Positions 22,205 to 25,012 of a stretch of 25,012 nucleotides of DNA are shown here, one piece after another. The DNA lies in NCBI GenBank assembly GCA_036562565.1, contig DATCJY010000088.1:1-25012 (forward strand), written 5' to 3'. Within the stretch, counting starts at the first letter, position 1; the number at the start of each line of letters is the position of its first letter. The position numbers and the translations under genes are program-made. Below the pieces are notes generated by a model. That model ran no database searches and was not told where the DNA came from. It was given only the letters and a program-made list of their open reading frames with translations. This stretch comes from DATCJY01 sp036562565. GTDB taxonomy: Bacteria > Bacteroidota > Bacteroidia > Flavobacteriales_D > Sanyastnellaceae.

Positions 22205-25012
22205 TTATCGAATCAAGAATACCGAACCGGTTAAATCTTTTCGTTCACCGGTTGACTTAGAAACGAAAATGCTCTTCCAGATATAAATACCGTTAGGAGC
22301 ATAATACTCTCCATCGTTTACCTCGCCTATCCAAGGGCGATCAATATCATGACTTTCAAATACTACATTACCCCAACGGTCGAAGACGATGAGATGGAAT
22401 CGCGATTCATCGATATCAGAACCCAATATTTGGAATACATCATTCATGCCGTCACCATTAGGTGTAAATGCAGTTGGAGCAAACACTTGGAAGATATCAT
22501 TTACCACCAAAGTCTCGGTAATGCTATGGACACAGTTGTGTACGGTTTTCACCGTCAACTGAACCGGATATTCACCTCCAATTCCCAACGGGAAGTTAAA
22601 CACCGGATTAGGTTGGTTTGATGTTCCCAGCACCGGCTGGCCAAACACCCAATTATACATCTGTATATCTCCAGTACTCTCACTTTGGAAGTGTACTTCC
22701 GTATCCAATGCATCAATCGGTTGTGGAGTATAAGAGAAGCTTGCTACCGGTGGTGCATATACATGGATGTAATTGTCATATGTGGCAGTATAAGTACAAC
22801 CGGCAATATTGGTCAATGTCAATTGCACCGAATATGTTCCCGGATTTTCGAAATAGTGACTGATGGCACTTTGATTAAAATACTCTGTACCATCACTCAA
22901 CTGCCAATGTGATTGGGTATAGGTAGATGGATCAACTTCGTTGGTCAACACGAAAGTGGCAGGCCAGCAGTTGGCGGTAGTATCAGCAGTAAATACTACA
23001 TCAATCAAAGGCAATACCTCGATATGCATAGTACGCTCCACCACATAATTACATGCATCTGTAACAGTAAGCACCGCATCTCCGCTTTGGAGCGGTTGGT
23101 AAGTCATGTTAGGTGTGTTTCCTATTACTTGACCATTGTATGTCCATAAATAAGTAAATGGCTCTTTACCAAAGAAAATAGATTGCAAATTGAGATCTAC
23201 TGTTCCACCTGTACAGATGGTCGTATCATTTGGAATGGTAATTTGCGTAGGACTCGCTAAATTGATAGTAAGTGTGGCTTCCAAGGAACAATCTCCGGAA
23301 GCTACCACGTAGCGATAGTTACCTGCCATCATTACCGCTGGATCAAAGATTCCATCCGGAATTTCAACTCCCAAAGGATCATACCATATTCCGTAATTGA
23401 CGGGATTACCATTCAGTGCCGTTGTCATCACAAAGGCTTCATCCGTGCTACACAAGTTTATTTGGGTATCTACACCCGGACTAGCCATTGGGTCCACATT
23501 GATGGTCACTTCATCTGTAGTTGCACATCCCGGATGTCCTATAGGATATCCCGTTAAAGTATAGGTAGTGGTTTGTTGAATATTTGATACAACAGGATTT
23601 TTGATGTTCGGATCGCTCAATCCTGTGGCAGGAGACCACTCCCAAGTATAAGCCGGTCCTCCTTGGGTACATCCTATAGAATAGGCCCACTGGGTTTGTG
23701 AACCGGAATCACAGGAAACAGAACCATCCGGAGTAACACCAAAGGTCAAACACCCACTCGGATTGGTAGCAGTGAAAGTCATGCCTGCCAATGAGCCATA
23801 AATCGGACCTGCTAATAGAGGGGCACTGGTACTGTTTCCGTCATAGACCCAAAACTCATCAAAGTTATTCTCTACCGAACCTGCAGTAAAGGTTACGGTA
23901 ATGGCTGTCCCATCTCCCGGGTTGTCCGGACAATACGTAAAGAATTGGTTCTGACCGTTGACATAGCAATACGTGTAGTTACCTGCATCGGCAGTACAGG
24001 TGGGTTGAGGTAGGTCAAGAAAACCTCCCTCCAGCTGTAGCTCACCACAAGTGAATAACATATCAGGCCCGGCTGATACCGCAGGAGCTATTTCAACCGT
24101 AATTGTAATAGTGGTATCAAACGTACACCCGAAGTTATTGGTGGCGTAGTAGGTGTAATCATATGAACCGGGCTGAGTAATGTTCAAGGTAATCACATCT
24201 CCATTGGTAGATGTTGAACCAATGAACGGTCCAACCCAATAGGAAGAGTCCGCATCCTGACCGTAAATAGGTGTAAATGTGGTCACCCCAGGGAAAAGGG
24301 CCGGATTGAGATCAATTCCCCATGAAAAAATATAACCGTTATCGGAACCAAGGTTGTCATACACACTAAAGGTCCATGCACCATTGAGCGGACATCCCAC
24401 CAAGTCACAGAGGTTTCCTACAGCAGAATAAGTTCCCGGAGGTAGAATCTTATTTGTTACAGTGCTTCCTAAAGCATTGACATAAGTTACTTGTGGTGCG
24501 TTAGCACTTTCCTGCCCCCATGTTCCATTGGTAGCATTTGGTGCCCAGACATAATCATATCCAACACCCGGTGTTAAATTGAGAATGGGATCTCCGAAAA
24601 TATCATCCACTGGCTCGCCAAGGAAGGTACCACCTCCACCGTTTGGATAAGTTACAAGGTCCACACTCGTTCCATCAGGACAGGTAATAGTAATCCCCAA
24701 GTCCCCCATGTATGAGTGTTCCATGTTTACCATGATACCATAGAGGTCATTGCAGCTTTGTAACAGCTGCCCTGGTTCAAAGAAATCGAATACGATGGAC
24801 GTACTATAACTGAAACCGGCTCCATCGGCCAAATAGGTTTGACCTGCCGATACTTGCGGTGGTAGTGCCGTCCAAGTTGTACTGATTATCTGTCCGGCAT
24901 CCAATACTATATCCGTTCCCAAACAATAACTTGTTTCAATCTGTTGAATTCCTGCAAAAATCGGTATGGTACTCACCAAGACCTGTAGCGGAATTACATT
25001 GGTATTCGTACA
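22205..25012 (-). CDS. T9SS type B secreted protein with P-domain, CUB-like and PKD domains (5' incomplete)
   Basis: The frame is open to the window edge, so the N-terminus and signal peptide are missing; the TTG at 24979 is internal and 935 residues are visible. A proprotein convertase P-domain-like region lies at about 71-236 (NMEHSYMGDLGITITCPDGT, GAWTFSVYDNLGSDNGYIFSW). A CUB-like domain follows at about 339-448 (CYVNGQNQFFTYCP, FDEFWVYDGNST). PKD-like modules come next (WSPATGLSDPNIKNPVVSN; YFENPGTYSVQLTLTN; VNDIFQ preceded by GGEYPVQLTVKTVHNC), and a CHU_C sorting domain ends it at about 843-935 (APTAFTPNGDGMNDVF to GSVFLIR). It is therefore exported by T9SS and retained at or released from the surface. 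No protease domain is visible in this part; P-domains often accompany one, so the missing 5' end matters. Function is otherwise unknown. Confidence 0.9.
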   Translation of the reverse strand, partial: CTNTNVIPLQVLVSTIPIFAGIQQIETSYCLGTDIVLDAGQIISTTWTALPPQVSAGQTYLADGAGFSYSTSIVFDFFEPGQLLQSCNDLYGIMVNMEHSYMGDLGITITCPDGTSVDLVTYPNGGGGTFLGEPVDDIFGDPILNLTPGVGYDYVWAPNATNGTWGQESANAPQVTYVNALGSTVTNKILPPGTYSAVGNLCDLVGCPLNGAWTFSVYDNLGSDNGYIFSWGIDLNPALFPGVTTFTPIYGQDADSSYWVGPFIGSTSTNGDVITLNITQPGSYDYTYYATNNFGCTFDTTITITVEIAPAVSAGPDMLFTCGELQLEGGFLDLPQPTCTADAGNYTYCYVNGQNQFFTYCPDNPGDGTAITVTFTAGSVENNFDEFWVYDGNSTSAPLLAGPIYGSLAGMTFTATNPSGCLTFGVTPDGSVSCDSGSQTQWAYSIGCTQGGPAYTWEWSPATGLSDPNIKNPVVSNIQQTTTYTLTGYPIGHPGCATTDEVTINVDPMASPGVDTQINLCSTDEAFVMTTALNGNPVNYGIWYDPLGVEIPDGIFDPAVMMAGNYRYVVASGDCSLEATLTINLASPTQITIPNDTTICTGGTVDLNLQSIFFGKEPFTYLWTYNGQVIGNTPNMTYQPLQSGDAVLTVTDACNYVVERTMHIEVLPLIDVVFTADTTANCWPATFVLTNEVDPSTYTQSHWQLSDGTEYFNQSAISHYFENPGTYSVQLTLTNIAGCTYTATYDNYIHVYAPPVASFSYTPQPIDALDTEVHFQSESTGDIQMYNWVFGQPVLGTSNQPNPVFNFPLGIGGEYPVQLTVKTVHNCVHSITETLVVNDIFQVFAPTAFTPNGDGMNDVFQILGSDIDESRFHLIVFDRWGNVVFESHDIDRPWIGEVNDGEYYAPNGIYIWKSIFVSKSTGERKDLTGSVFLIR

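Overview
The window is chromosomal DNA of a member of the Bacteroidota (Bacteroidetes). The evidence is a set of clade-typical proteins: a type IX secretion (T9SS) type A sorting domain, two CHU_C/gliding-motility type B C-terminal domains, a PorP/SprF-family protein, a DUF2490 porin-like protein and a YwqK/MORN_2 repeat protein. Several upstream regions carry TAnnTTTG-like -7 promoter elements, and strong Shine-Dalgarno sequences are generally lacking. I cannot assign a genus. I see no tRNA, rRNA, CRISPR array, transposase or integrase; this looks like ordinary core and envelope gene content with two very large secreted proteins.

Left part (1-3874): the 3' part of a secreted, multidomain endonuclease I-type nuclease with a T9SS tail, closed by a terminator; a 167-residue protein of unknown function; and a YebC/TACO1-family protein, closed by a long hairpin. 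Then comes a compact cluster (4106-7370): a VTC-domain polyphosphate polymerase, a DUF4956 membrane protein overlapping it by 20 nt, a small lipoprotein with a carboxypeptidase-regulatory-like fold, a DUF2490 outer-membrane barrel and a four-helix membrane protein. The first four are packed tightly enough to be one transcript and look like an inner-membrane to outer-membrane module around a polyphosphate polymerase. Next are a 557-residue secreted MORN_2 repeat protein and an S8 (subtilisin-like) protease with a large helical insertion between its catalytic Asp and His.

The centre (10996-19827) is one 8.8-kb gene for a 2943-residue secreted protein: signal peptide, IgGFc-binding-type N-terminal region, 26 tandem repeats of about 88 residues with two cysteines in every repeat, a PKD domain and a CHU_C T9SS sorting domain. 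It is followed after 31 nt by a PorP/SprF-family gene. This repeats the sprB-sprF layout of gliding bacteroidetes, where the SprF-type protein serves export or anchoring of the giant adhesin. Part of the repeat array has a higher-order three-repeat periodicity (792 bp).

The right part holds class II fructose-bisphosphate aldolase with a good promoter candidate. A perfect 15-bp bidirectional terminator separates it from a convergent, 5'-incomplete gene for another T9SS type B substrate (P-domain, CUB-like, PKD, CHU_C).
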